Assembly (NCBI GenBank): GCA_947445035.1
Contig: CANFCK010000032.1
Location: forward strand, 1 to 39,005
DNA from: Deltaproteobacteria bacterium
Lineage (GTDB): Bacteria > Myxococcota_A > UBA796 > SXON01
DNA length: 39,005 nt
Direction of reading: 5' to 3'
Shown here: in pieces, positions 9,656-17,168 of the stretch
How the letters are laid out: each line of letters opens with the position of its first letter
Numbering within the stretch: position 1 is the first letter of the stretch
The notes under the pieces: generated by a model
The model's database searches: none
What the model saw: the letters and a program-made list of their open reading frames with translations, nothing else
What the model was told of the DNA's origin: nothing
Position numbers and translations under genes: made by a program

Positions 9656-10372
9656 ATGCTCGCTCTCACCCTCGCCCTGCTCGGTTGTGCTCAGAAGACC
9701 GATGTGGACGCGCTCACCGCTCGTGTTGTCGCCCTCGAAGAGAAGGTCGGCGGCCTCGAAAAGCGCCCTGCCGGTCCCGCTGGCCAGGTGGCCGCCGACC
9801 CCGTCAAGGAAGAAGCCGCGGGGGTGCTCATGAAGGAGGCTTCCGAGCTGCTCAAGGCCAACGACTACGCGGCCGCCAAGCCCAAGCTCGAACAGTTGAT
9901 CAAGGACTACGGGGACACCAAGGCGGGCAAGGCCGCGGACCGGCAGTACAAGGAAGTGGGCCTCATCGGCTCGCCCGCCGGCCCCATCGAAGTCGACAAG
10001 TGGTTCCAGGGCAAGGGCGACTACAGCGCCGCTCCGGTCACGCTGATGGTCTTCTGGGAAGTGTGGTGCCCCCATTGCAAGACCGAAATGCCGGAGCTGG
10101 CCGGGCGCGAAGCCGACCTCAAGAAGAAGGGCATCCAGATCGTGGCCTTCACCAAGGTCACCAAGTCGGCCAGCGACGAAAAGGTCGCCGAGTTCATCAA
10201 GGAACACAACATCAAGTACCCGGTCGCCAAGGAAAAGGAAGGCAGCATGTCCAAGGCGTTCAACGTCTCCGGCATCCCGGCGGCCGCGCTCGTCAAAGAC
10301 GGCAAGGTGATCTGGCGCGGCCACCCGGGCCGCTTGGACGAAGACACCTTGGCCAAGCTTACGGGCTCCTGA
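9656..10372 (+). CDS. TlpA-like thioredoxin-fold lipoprotein
   Basis: The 238-residue product has a very short lipoprotein signal with lipobox LLGC (Cys11), so it is likely anchored in the envelope. A coiled-coil heptad stretch (LTARVVALEEKVGGLEKR) and a TPR-like helical pair (ASELLKANDYAAAKPKLEQLIKDYG) precede a TlpA/redoxin domain. That domain contains the redox motif WCPHC (Cys138, Cys141) and the cis-Pro region SGIPAAALV. The expected role is thiol-disulfide exchange in the periplasm; the N-terminal helices may mediate oligomerisation. GGAGA lies 8 nt before the ATG. The downstream 33 bp to the convergent gene contain a 6-bp inverted pair (10371-10376 / 10387-10392) without a T-run. Confidence 0.93.
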   Translation: MLALTLALLGCAQKTDVDALTARVVALEEKVGGLEKRPAGPAGQVAADPVKEEAAGVLMKEASELLKANDYAAAKPKLEQLIKDYGDTKAGKAADRQYKEVGLIGSPAGPIEVDKWFQGKGDYSAAPVTLMVFWEVWCPHCKTEMPELAGREADLKKKGIQIVAFTKVTKSASDEKVAEFIKEHNIKYPVAKEKEGSMSKAFNVSGIPAAALVKDGKVIWRGHPGRLDEDTLAKLTGS

Positions 10373-10405
10373 TCGCTGGGGCTGTGGCGATCGTGGCGCC
10401 CCGCG

Positions 10406-11044
10406 CTACGGACCGACCGGCGTCACCAACTCCACGCGGACCTCGCATGGAAGGGGGTGGCGCACCTGCACGACACGGTCGGTCGCGACACGCAATGCCT
10501 CCGTAGAGTGGGCTGCTCGTGACGCGATCATCAGCTCGTGGCCGTTGACGCTCTCCATCTCCATCTCGACGCCGTCCAGAAGTACGGTGAGTGCGTCTTC
10601 CGGAAGCGCGGCGTCGAACGTGAAGAGGGACACGGAGACCCCTTGCACGCTGATTTGCACGCCGGCGTTGGTGAGGAGGCGTTGAAGCTCGGTGCCATCG
10701 GCAGTCATCACCAGTTTGCCCGGCGCTGCGAGGGCGGCGGGAACGCGGTCATCACCGGGTACGCCCGCTAACGTCAGCCGCAGCGTGGTGCCCGTCCAGA
10801 TGCCGGGGAGGCCGTAGTCGGCAAGTCTAGCCGAGATGGTGTCGGCCGCGCATGCGCTGTCGAACTGCACGTCCACGGTGGGGCCGTTCGCGGTTCCGGA
10901 GGTGGAGAACACCGTTGCAACCCAGCCCACCCCGCCCACGAGCATCATCCCCGCAAAGACGATGGGCACCATCAGACTCCACGCGCGCGGGCTCGCGAAC
11001 GGAGTGACGCCACCGGTGGGCGGTCGCTGGGATTCCTCGCTCAT
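10406..11044 (-). CDS. Single-TM protein of unknown function
   Basis: The 212-residue product has a ~22-residue cytoplasmic N-terminus, one transmembrane helix (~24-47) and an external domain with two well-separated Cys. The stretch IWTGTTLRLTLAGVPGDDRVPAALAAPGKLVM faintly recalls the SecD-type periplasmic head (strand, PG, L..pg.L), which is too weak to assign. ATG overlaps the stop of the upstream SDR gene (ATGA), making it the last gene of a three-gene minus-strand operon. Confidence 0.8.
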   Translation of the reverse strand: MSEESQRPPTGGVTPFASPRAWSLMVPIVFAGMMLVGGVGWVATVFSTSGTANGPTVDVQFDSACAADTISARLADYGLPGIWTGTTLRLTLAGVPGDDRVPAALAAPGKLVMTADGTELQRLLTNAGVQISVQGVSVSLFTFDAALPEDALTVLLDGVEMEMESVNGHELMIASRAAHSTEALRVATDRVVQVRHPLPCEVRVELVTPVGP

Positions 11045-11997
11045 CCGGACACCGGCCAGTCTATGCCGTGGCTCGGTTGGTAACCGAGGATGTCGCTGGC
11101 ACGTCGCCCATCGAGGACCCCGCTGTAGTGGAAGCGCCGCCGGTTCATGCCGTAGCTGAAATCATGGCCGCGAAGTTGCCGCCGCCACCGATACAGCGGT
11201 GTCATCCACGCGCCGGGCACCGGGATGGCGGGGCGTCCCCACTTCCGGATGCACAACGACAAGGGCAGCGTGTCCTTCCCCGGAACGTTGAAGATGCCGT
11301 GTTCGCGGGCGTGCACGGCCTTCTGGAGGGCTGCGACCGCGTCGCGCACGCTCATCAGGTTCAGCATCGGGTCGTAGCCCATCGGCCGGAGGCAGATCGG
11401 CGAGCTGAGGTAGTCGAAGAGCTGGGAGCCCGTCCCGGGCGCGAGCACTTCCGCGCAACGAAGCACCAGGATGCGCAGCGGAGACAGCCCCATGTGCACG
11501 CAGGTGTGCAGGTCGGCCTCGACCCGGTCGCGCACGTACTGGGGCGCGTTGGGGGAGAGGTTGATCGGATGATCTTCGCCGATGAGCACCGGAAGATCGG
11601 CCTGCACCTGGTAGACCTCGGCGTAGCTGCGCAGGACGAAGGTGCGGATGGTCGGATGGCGCTCGCAAAGTGCCAATAGGTCGCGGGTGGCGTTTACGTT
11701 CGCCTCGTGAACGGCCTTCCCCTCTTCGCCGGCGGCGCGGCCCATGGCCGTGTGCACGATCACGTCGATACCCAGGTCACGCGCGGGCCCGAAAAGTAGC
11801 TCACGGACGCGCCGCTCGCGGGTCAGGTTCACTGGCAGGTAGGTCAGCCGGCGGGCGTTGGCGAAGGGGAGCGCCTCTTCCATCGGGCGGGTGCCGACGG
11901 CAAGGACGTGCCCGACGTGTTCGTCGTCGAGCAGCGTGCGGACCAGCCGTTCGCCGATGGGCGTGTCGGCGCCCGTCACCAGGACGCCGCGGCTCAT
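11041..11997 (-). CDS. Extended SDR / NAD-dependent epimerase-dehydratase family protein
   Basis: The 318-residue product begins with the nucleotide-binding loop VLVTGADTPIG, followed by DVIVHTAMG and the NVNATRDLLALC helix of extended SDRs. The usual catalytic YxxxK is replaced: the matching position reads QYVRDRVEADL, Tyr followed by Arg four residues later. Activity may therefore be altered, or the protein may only bind NAD(P). The substrate is unknown. It sits between an acyltransferase and a membrane protein with ATGA overlaps on both sides, which points to lipid or envelope metabolism (inference). Confidence 0.9.
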   Translation of the reverse strand: MSRGVLVTGADTPIGERLVRTLLDDEHVGHVLAVGTRPMEEALPFANARRLTYLPVNLTRERRVRELLFGPARDLGIDVIVHTAMGRAAGEEGKAVHEANVNATRDLLALCERHPTIRTFVLRSYAEVYQVQADLPVLIGEDHPINLSPNAPQYVRDRVEADLHTCVHMGLSPLRILVLRCAEVLAPGTGSQLFDYLSSPICLRPMGYDPMLNLMSVRDAVAALQKAVHAREHGIFNVPGKDTLPLSLCIRKWGRPAIPVPGAWMTPLYRWRRQLRGHDFSYGMNRRRFHYSGVLDGRRASDILGYQPSHGIDWPVSG

Positions 11998-12839
11998 GCG
12001 AAGATGCCGGGGCGCTCGGCCAGGCCCTTGTCCAAGAGCGCCTGGACGGCGGCCTTGACCCGGGCCGCCGCTTCACGGACCGCCGCTGGATCATCGGCAT
12101 GCTCGGGCCGGTATTCGAGATCGGTGCGGATTGGCGCGCCGTAGTGCAAGTGGTAGTGAACGGGCATCGGCAGCGGGGTCAGCGTCACCGGCACAAAGGG
12201 CGCCCCGGCGAACTGAATCGGGATGCGCCCGATCTGAGGCATCTGCTCTTCAGCGCCGACCACGCCCACCGGCACCACCGGCGCGCCATGGCGGATGGCC
12301 AGCTCGACATGCCCTACGCGCCAATCCTGCAACTTGTAGCGGTCTCGGAAGTGTTTGCCGATGCCCGGCACCCCTTCCGGGAAGATGAGCAGGAGCTCGC
12401 CGGCTTCGAGGAGCACTCTGGCGTTTCCGCGGCTGCCGCCGACCATGCCGCCGCGCGCAAAAAGGGTGCCGATGACCGGCAACATTGGCACGAAGTGGTC
12501 CGCCACGGTCCGCGCTACCCGCGGGGGGGTGGTGTGGCGAAGTACGTCGAGCCAAAGCATGGCGCCATCGATCGGCAAGGCACCCGAGTGATTCGCGGCG
12601 ATGACCGCTGGGCCTTCCTTCGGGATGGCCTCGGCCGCACCGTAGGAGGAGACGCGGAAGTACCGGTCGTACAACGGCGCCAGCAGCACCTCGCCGAGGG
12701 CCACGATGTCGGGATGCATGCCAAAGGCGTCGAATCCGTGCCCGGCGTCGGCGAAGCGGAGCGCCTTGAGCCGCTCACGTTCTTCGGCGGGCAGGGCTCC
12801 GGCGGTGAGCAGACGCGCGATGGCAAGCGACAAGGACAT
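11994..12839 (-). CDS. Lysophospholipid acyltransferase-like (PlsC superfamily) protein
   Basis: The 281-residue product has AANHSGALPIDGAML as the His/Asp acyltransferase motif; the spacing here is longer than the classic HX4D, as in the NHSG-type LPLAT subfamily. It also has LLIFPEGVPGIGK (the FPEG substrate motif) and GAPVVPVGVVG (block IV). Family members move an acyl chain from acyl-CoA or acyl-ACP to a glycerol-based or related hydroxyl acceptor at the membrane; the acceptor cannot be told here. It is first in the minus-strand operon, and its start is 47 bp from the divergent APH-like gene, so promoters overlap. A TTAGTC hexamer lies just upstream. Confidence 0.9.
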   Translation of the reverse strand: MSLSLAIARLLTAGALPAEERERLKALRFADAGHGFDAFGMHPDIVALGEVLLAPLYDRYFRVSSYGAAEAIPKEGPAVIAANHSGALPIDGAMLWLDVLRHTTPPRVARTVADHFVPMLPVIGTLFARGGMVGGSRGNARVLLEAGELLLIFPEGVPGIGKHFRDRYKLQDWRVGHVELAIRHGAPVVPVGVVGAEEQMPQIGRIPIQFAGAPFVPVTLTPLPMPVHYHLHYGAPIRTDLEYRPEHADDPAAVREAAARVKAAVQALLDKGLAERPGIFA

Positions 12840-12886
12840 CGTGGCCGGTGACTAACTCCCGGGGCGCCGAGCTACACTGGGCGGGA

Positions 12887-13693
12887 ATGGACCGTGACGC
12901 GCAGGCGCGCTTGCTCCTTGAGCAGCTTGGTGAGCCTGGCGCTCGTTGTGTGCACCTCCGCGACGGTCGTGAGCACCACCTTTTCCGGGTGCTGCTCGCG
13001 CGGGGGGAGCGCGTCCTCAAGATTCCGCGGCATGACGGGCTGGCCGACCCCTTTGATCCCTCCCGGACCAGCGCCGCGCGCCTTCTCTGCGAGGGTGTTG
13101 CCATCGGCCTCGCCCGCGACGTGCCCGTGCCTGGGAACTACGAGTGTCACGCCACGCAGCCGGCCTGCGCGACGATGGATGTCCTGCCGGGCTCAACCGC
13201 GGAGCAGGCCCTCGAGCGCGGCCAACTCGACACCGACCAGCTGATGCGGGTGTGCGTGCAGATGGGCAGAAGTCTGGCGAACCTTCACAGCGTGCGGCGG
13301 ACGGGCGACGGCTCCGGCCTCCCCGACCTCGATGTCGACGCCTCCGGAAACGGCCGCCTCCTCCACCTCGATTACCACCTGGGCAACGTTCTGGGCCGCC
13401 TCAAGCTTGGTGTCGGGTGGGAAGTGACGGGGGTCGTCGATTGGACGTGCGCGCGGTGGGGTCCGCCCGAGGCTGACTTTGTCGAGATGCAGGTCAGCGT
13501 CTTCATCATGAATCCTCGGGCGCGGGACGCCTTTGTCGCGGGGTACCGGCAGGTCGCTCAGCGCGCGGTGGATTTGGCCGAGGTGGAGCTACGGGCCGCA
13601 CGCGAGGTTCGACGGCGACTTGCGGCCTCTCCCGACGAAGGCGGCGAGGCCCGTGGCTATTGGTTGGCGTTTGCGGAGCGACATCCGGGGTAG
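12887..13693 (+). CDS. APH/choline-kinase-like phosphotransferase
   Basis: ATG 12887, preceded by GGGCGGGA, gives 268 residues; an in-frame GTG at 12848 is an alternative. The N-lobe has RVLKIPRHDG with the ATP-contacting Lys. The C-lobe has LHLDYHLGNVL, matching HxDxxxxN (Asp162, Asn167), and VVDWTCARWGPPEADF, matching the metal-binding Asp motif (Asp185). These are hallmarks of the aminoglycoside phosphotransferase family, which phosphorylates small-molecule hydroxyls. Nothing here shows the substrate, and most chromosomal members are not resistance enzymes. The Eis-like gene follows after 70 bp. Confidence 0.85.
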   Translation: MDRDAQARLLLEQLGEPGARCVHLRDGREHHLFRVLLARGERVLKIPRHDGLADPFDPSRTSAARLLCEGVAIGLARDVPVPGNYECHATQPACATMDVLPGSTAEQALERGQLDTDQLMRVCVQMGRSLANLHSVRRTGDGSGLPDLDVDASGNGRLLHLDYHLGNVLGRLKLGVGWEVTGVVDWTCARWGPPEADFVEMQVSVFIMNPRARDAFVAGYRQVAQRAVDLAEVELRAAREVRRRLAASPDEGGEARGYWLAFAERHPG

Positions 13694-13763
13694 GGCAAAA
13701 TGGGCTGGCGCACCCCCGAAACGGGCAAGGCCCAGGCACACGCGGAGCGATAGAGGCTCCGCC

Positions 13764-14915
13764 ATGGTGACCGTACGCCCCATGGCCGCTGCGGAGTGGC
13801 CCGCGCTCGTCGAGATCCTCGCCCAGTCCTTCAATTTCCCGGCCGCCGGCTGGGACAGTTTCCGCGCCCGCCTCGGTGACGACAACTTTCGCGTGGCGTG
13901 CGACGGCGCGCGGATCGTCGGTGGCTGCGGCATCTACCGCATGGGACAGGTCTGGATGGGCCGGTCGGTGCCGCTTGCGGGTCTTGCCGGCGTCGGCGTT
14001 GCACCGGACATGCGAGGGAAGGGCGTGGCCAGGACGATGATGACGTCGGTCTTGCGGGAGCTCCGTGCGTCAGGCGCTCCGATGGCTGGGCTCTACCCGG
14101 CCTCGTGGCAGGTGTACCGGGCGGCGGGGTACGACCTCGCCGGTGAGCGCGTGCAGTGGGAGCTGCCACTCCCCGCCTTGGCTGGGTTCCGTGCCGAGCT
14201 CCCCGTCGTACCAGTCGATCCCGCCAGCCCGGAGGCAACCGCGGCGTTCGCGTCCCGGTATCGCCCGGCTCACGGGAACCTCGACCGGAGCCCGGCCATC
14301 TGGGACCGGCTCGCCAAGCCCCACGTCGGGTCGCGGTACGGCTGGCTCATCGGGAATGACGCCTACGTGATCCTCGGGCACACGCCCGCTGATGCGCCGC
14401 ATTGGGACATCGAGGTCTTCGATCTACACGCTCCCACCGCGGCCGCGGGGCGCACGATCTTGTCGCTTCTCGGCGGTCATCGGTCGCTCTCTGACAAAGT
14501 ACGTTGGTACGGCAGCCCTGCGGATGCGCTGGTCACGCTCTTGCCCGAGCCGCAAGTCACCGTCGCGCAGTGCCAGCGGTGGATGCTGCGCATCGTCGAC
14601 TTCCCCGCCGCCCTCGCTGGCCGGGGCTGGCCGCGCGGAATGGCGGGCGAACTGCATGTCGACGTGGACGACCCGCTCCTCGTTGAGCACGCTGGCGCCT
14701 GGGTGATCACGGTGTCCGACGGGCGGGCGGTGGTGCGTCCGGGCGGTCGCGGGGAGCTGAAGCTGACTTCGCGATCGCTGGGTCCGCTGTACAGCGGCTA
14801 CCTCTCCGCGACCGCGCTTGTGGCGGCCGGACTTGCGTCGGGTCCCGACGCGGCCCTCGAGTTGGCCGACGCGCTCTTCGCGGCGCCGACGCCGTGGATG
14901 CGGGAGATGTATTGA
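13764..14915 (+). CDS. Eis-like GNAT N-acetyltransferase
   Basis: ATG 13764 gives 383 residues; a longer in-frame reading begins inside the previous gene and is not favoured. The N-terminal GNAT domain has the acetyl-CoA loop GVGVAPDMRGKGVARTMM. ASWQVYRAAGYDLA follows in the place of the Eis segment with the catalytic Tyr. A second GNAT-like domain and a C-terminal SCP2-like domain (ELHVDVDDPLL...GRAVVRPGG) complete the Eis architecture. In Eis the C-terminal carboxylate takes part in catalysis; here the chain ends in Tyr. Eis proteins acetylate amines, including aminoglycosides and Lys side chains; the substrate here is unknown. The TGA overlaps the TTG start of the next gene. Confidence 0.9.
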   Translation: MVTVRPMAAAEWPALVEILAQSFNFPAAGWDSFRARLGDDNFRVACDGARIVGGCGIYRMGQVWMGRSVPLAGLAGVGVAPDMRGKGVARTMMTSVLRELRASGAPMAGLYPASWQVYRAAGYDLAGERVQWELPLPALAGFRAELPVVPVDPASPEATAAFASRYRPAHGNLDRSPAIWDRLAKPHVGSRYGWLIGNDAYVILGHTPADAPHWDIEVFDLHAPTAAAGRTILSLLGGHRSLSDKVRWYGSPADALVTLLPEPQVTVAQCQRWMLRIVDFPAALAGRGWPRGMAGELHVDVDDPLLVEHAGAWVITVSDGRAVVRPGGRGELKLTSRSLGPLYSGYLSATALVAAGLASGPDAALELADALFAAPTPWMREMY

Positions 14916-16000
14916 GTATCGCCACCCTGCCCTTGCCTTGGCGCGCCCACCTCGACGAGCTCGCCGCATCGCGACGGCTCTTGTCATCTGGGCACGTCGT
15001 GAAGCTGACGCTGCCGCTGCGCGAGGTCTCCGAGGCCTACAACAGCGGCAACTTCTCGCTCCCGTGGACGCCCGAGCGTCTCGCCGCGCGGCTTCACTTC
15101 TTCCTTCCACGCGACCAGGCAAAAGTGGTCGCGGCGATGCGCGACATCGCGGTTCCGCTGGAGTGGCTGGGCGAAGGCCGGGCGCTGGTCATCGTGGACG
15201 TCGGCGCGGGTATCGGTGCCAGCGCGCTCGGGGCGGTGCGCGCGCTGCGGGCGGCGGGGGTCACGCGGGGGCTGTCGCTGTCGCTCATCGACTCCGATGC
15301 CGTAGCACTGTCGGTGGCGAAGGATGTGCTGGCCCGTTGCGATGGCGTGCGGGTCGAGGTGGCGACGTCCCTGCCCGACCAGGCCGATCTCATCGTGTTC
15401 GCAGCGGTGTTGCTCGAAGTGGCGGCGGGCGTGGCGGAGGAGGCTGGCGACGGGCGCTGTGTTGGGCGATTGCAGGACGCCGTGGGGCGGCTGTCGCCGG
15501 GCGGGCGCGTGGTCGTCGTCGAGCCGGCGCTGCGTGACCCCACACGACGGCTGATGCGGGTGCGCGATCGCCTCGTCGAGCAGGGGGTGCGGGTGCTGGC
15601 GCCGTGCACCCATGCGGGTCGCTGCGCGATGCTCGACGTCCAAAAGGACTGGTGCCACGACGATCTGCCGGTCGATCTCCCCGCGTGGGTGCAGCCGCTC
15701 GCGCGCGCGGCGGGGCTGCGCTGGCAAGGGCTCACCTTCGCACGGTTGATCCTGGCGCGTGAGGGTGAGGGGGTGCCGAGCTTCCGGGTGGTTGCGCCGC
15801 TGCGTGACTCCCGGGGCCGCAAGGAACGGCAGTTGTGTGGGGCGTTCCCCGACGGGAGCAGGCTGCGTTGGGTCGATCGCTTGGAGAAACATCGCAGCGA
15901 GGCCAACGCCGTGTTCGCGGAGCTGCAGCGCGGGGATGGGCTGGAGATGGTGCCGGCCGAGACGCGCGTGGGGGTGGAGACGGTGGTGAGGCGGGGGTAG
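14912..16000 (+). CDS. Rsm22 / METTL17-family methyltransferase-like protein
   Basis: The start is placed at TTG 14912, which overlaps the previous TGA (TTGA) and has GGGAGATG just upstream; a GTG at 14894 is also in frame. The 362-residue product has a SAM-binding-type motif (IVDVGAGIGAS) and the Rsm22 Cys pattern APCTHAGRC...KDWCH with a later RQLCG: Cys232, Cys238, Cys248 and Cys309. In METTL17 relatives such Cys bind a 4Fe-4S cluster. The family associates with the small ribosomal subunit during assembly. The C-terminal tail is rich in Glu/Val. Coupling to an acetyltransferase is probably only operonic. Confidence 0.88.
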   Translation: MSIATLPLPWRAHLDELAASRRLLSSGHVVKLTLPLREVSEAYNSGNFSLPWTPERLAARLHFFLPRDQAKVVAAMRDIAVPLEWLGEGRALVIVDVGAGIGASALGAVRALRAAGVTRGLSLSLIDSDAVALSVAKDVLARCDGVRVEVATSLPDQADLIVFAAVLLEVAAGVAEEAGDGRCVGRLQDAVGRLSPGGRVVVVEPALRDPTRRLMRVRDRLVEQGVRVLAPCTHAGRCAMLDVQKDWCHDDLPVDLPAWVQPLARAAGLRWQGLTFARLILAREGEGVPSFRVVAPLRDSRGRKERQLCGAFPDGSRLRWVDRLEKHRSEANAVFAELQRGDGLEMVPAETRVGVETVVRRG

Positions 16001-16160
16001 AGGCGGTGGGGCCGGCGGCGGCGGGTTGGCCATCGATGCGTCCCGAACCCCGGGCGACGGTGGCGACGCCGGCTTCGCCGTGCGAGAGGCGGGCGGAACG
16101 GTGACCTTCAGCGCCGGCTACGACGTCATGCGCGTCAAGGGAGAGGTCGGCCCGTAATAA
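15990..16160 (+). other. Intergenic stretch with possible orphan 3' coding remnant
   Basis: In the 169 bp between the Rsm22-type and 3D-domain genes, one frame stays open and reads a Gly-rich run, then SRTPGDGGDAGFAVREAGG and GTVTFSAGYDVMRVKGEVGP, before a double stop TAATAA (16156-16161). The last ~35 residues look protein-like, but no ATG or RBS fits. It could be the tail of a decayed gene or chance in GC-rich DNA. Confidence 0.25.
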
Positions 16161-16169
16161 GCGCTACTC

Positions 16170-17168
16170 ATGCCTCCGCCTCAGCTCGAAGAAACCCTCC
16201 TCGCCTGGTCGACGCCGCGCGCGCCGAGCGCCGACCTGGTGGCGGTCGCTCGCGACACACTGCGCGCCTGGGAGGCGATGGGCGGCACAACGGCGCCCGG
16301 CCTCCCGTCCGGCACCATCGGGCCGGTAGAAACCACCTTGCGTTGGGTTGTTGCCATAGGCGAGGCCGACGCCGCTTCGGGCGCCGACCGCCTCGGCGAC
16401 CCGCGTTACTTGTCCCGCTGCCTAAGCAGTTGGCGGTGGGTCCCTGATGTCAGCCGGCCAAAAAACCACATCCGATTGACACGATACCTGGTTTATTCGG
16501 TGCTCGGCCGTGTGGCGCCCGAGGGGCTCTTCCAGTTTCCGCTTTGGTCCCTACCCAAGGACGAGACCGGCATCGACGCGGTGACGGCCGATCAAAACCG
16601 CGGTCTCACCCGGTTTCGCTACACTCGTCAGGACGTCGTCGCTGGCGTGTTCAAAGCGGGTGGCGCCGCGGCGGGGCAGGCTGAGCCATTGGTTTGGCTC
16701 GATCGGGAGGCGCACGAGCAGGCGCTGCTCCAGGGCACCGTCGCGATGAGCTTGGGGGAGGGGACTCAACTCTACAACGTCCATCGCAACAATGGGATCG
16801 CGTATGACAAGGCGGAGCGTGACACCCGCAAGCAGCGCGGCTACTGGTATTTTCGGACGATCGATGCTGTCCGCGGCTGGGCCCAGGAGCCGGTGCCGGG
16901 GCCGGCGCTGCGGCCGTACGTTGCGGTAGCGGGCGATTTGCAGAACGTCGGCTTCGGTCGACTGCTGGCGCTCCAGTCGGACGACGGCCTGCGGTTGGTG
17001 GTCGTCGCCGACACCGGGGGCGCGTTCGTCGACAATCGGCATCAGTTGGACCTGTACACCGGCGTCCACTCGTCGTTCTCCTCGTTCCAAGCGGCTACTT
17101 CCGGCGTCGGCGACACCGCCGCCGCCTGGGCGCTCAAGCCCCGCCTGGATGTGGACGGATGCCAATGA
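16170..17168 (+). CDS. MltA-type 3D-domain protein (lytic murein transglycosylase A-like)
   Basis: The 332-residue product has a C-terminal 3D domain: YVAVAGDLQNVGFGRLL, then VVVADTGGAFVDNRHQLDLYTG. This corresponds to the aDtGgaikGnriDvf block of MltA, where the catalytic Asp lies (Asp281 or the later Asp residues are candidates). The middle part (MSLGEGTQLYNVHRNNGIAYD) resembles the MltA barrel. MltA is normally an outer-membrane lipoprotein that cleaves peptidoglycan, yet no signal peptide or lipobox is evident from this start; a start further upstream is blocked by TAATAA. Either export is unusual or the protein is not a periplasmic enzyme. It overlaps lnt by 4 bp. Confidence 0.85.
   Translation: MPPPQLEETLLAWSTPRAPSADLVAVARDTLRAWEAMGGTTAPGLPSGTIGPVETTLRWVVAIGEADAASGADRLGDPRYLSRCLSSWRWVPDVSRPKNHIRLTRYLVYSVLGRVAPEGLFQFPLWSLPKDETGIDAVTADQNRGLTRFRYTRQDVVAGVFKAGGAAAGQAEPLVWLDREAHEQALLQGTVAMSLGEGTQLYNVHRNNGIAYDKAERDTRKQRGYWYFRTIDAVRGWAQEPVPGPALRPYVAVAGDLQNVGFGRLLALQSDDGLRLVVVADTGGAFVDNRHQLDLYTGVHSSFSSFQAATSGVGDTAAAWALKPRLDVDGCQ

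Noticed and set aside
10371..10392. Rho-independent terminator between the TlpA-like gene and the convergent gene
   Set aside because: Only a 6-bp stem with a 10-nt loop and no T-run on either strand.
12887..14915. Aminoglycoside resistance pair (APH-like plus Eis-like)
   Set aside because: Both families have broad substrates and the genes sit among housekeeping genes; nothing indicates resistance.
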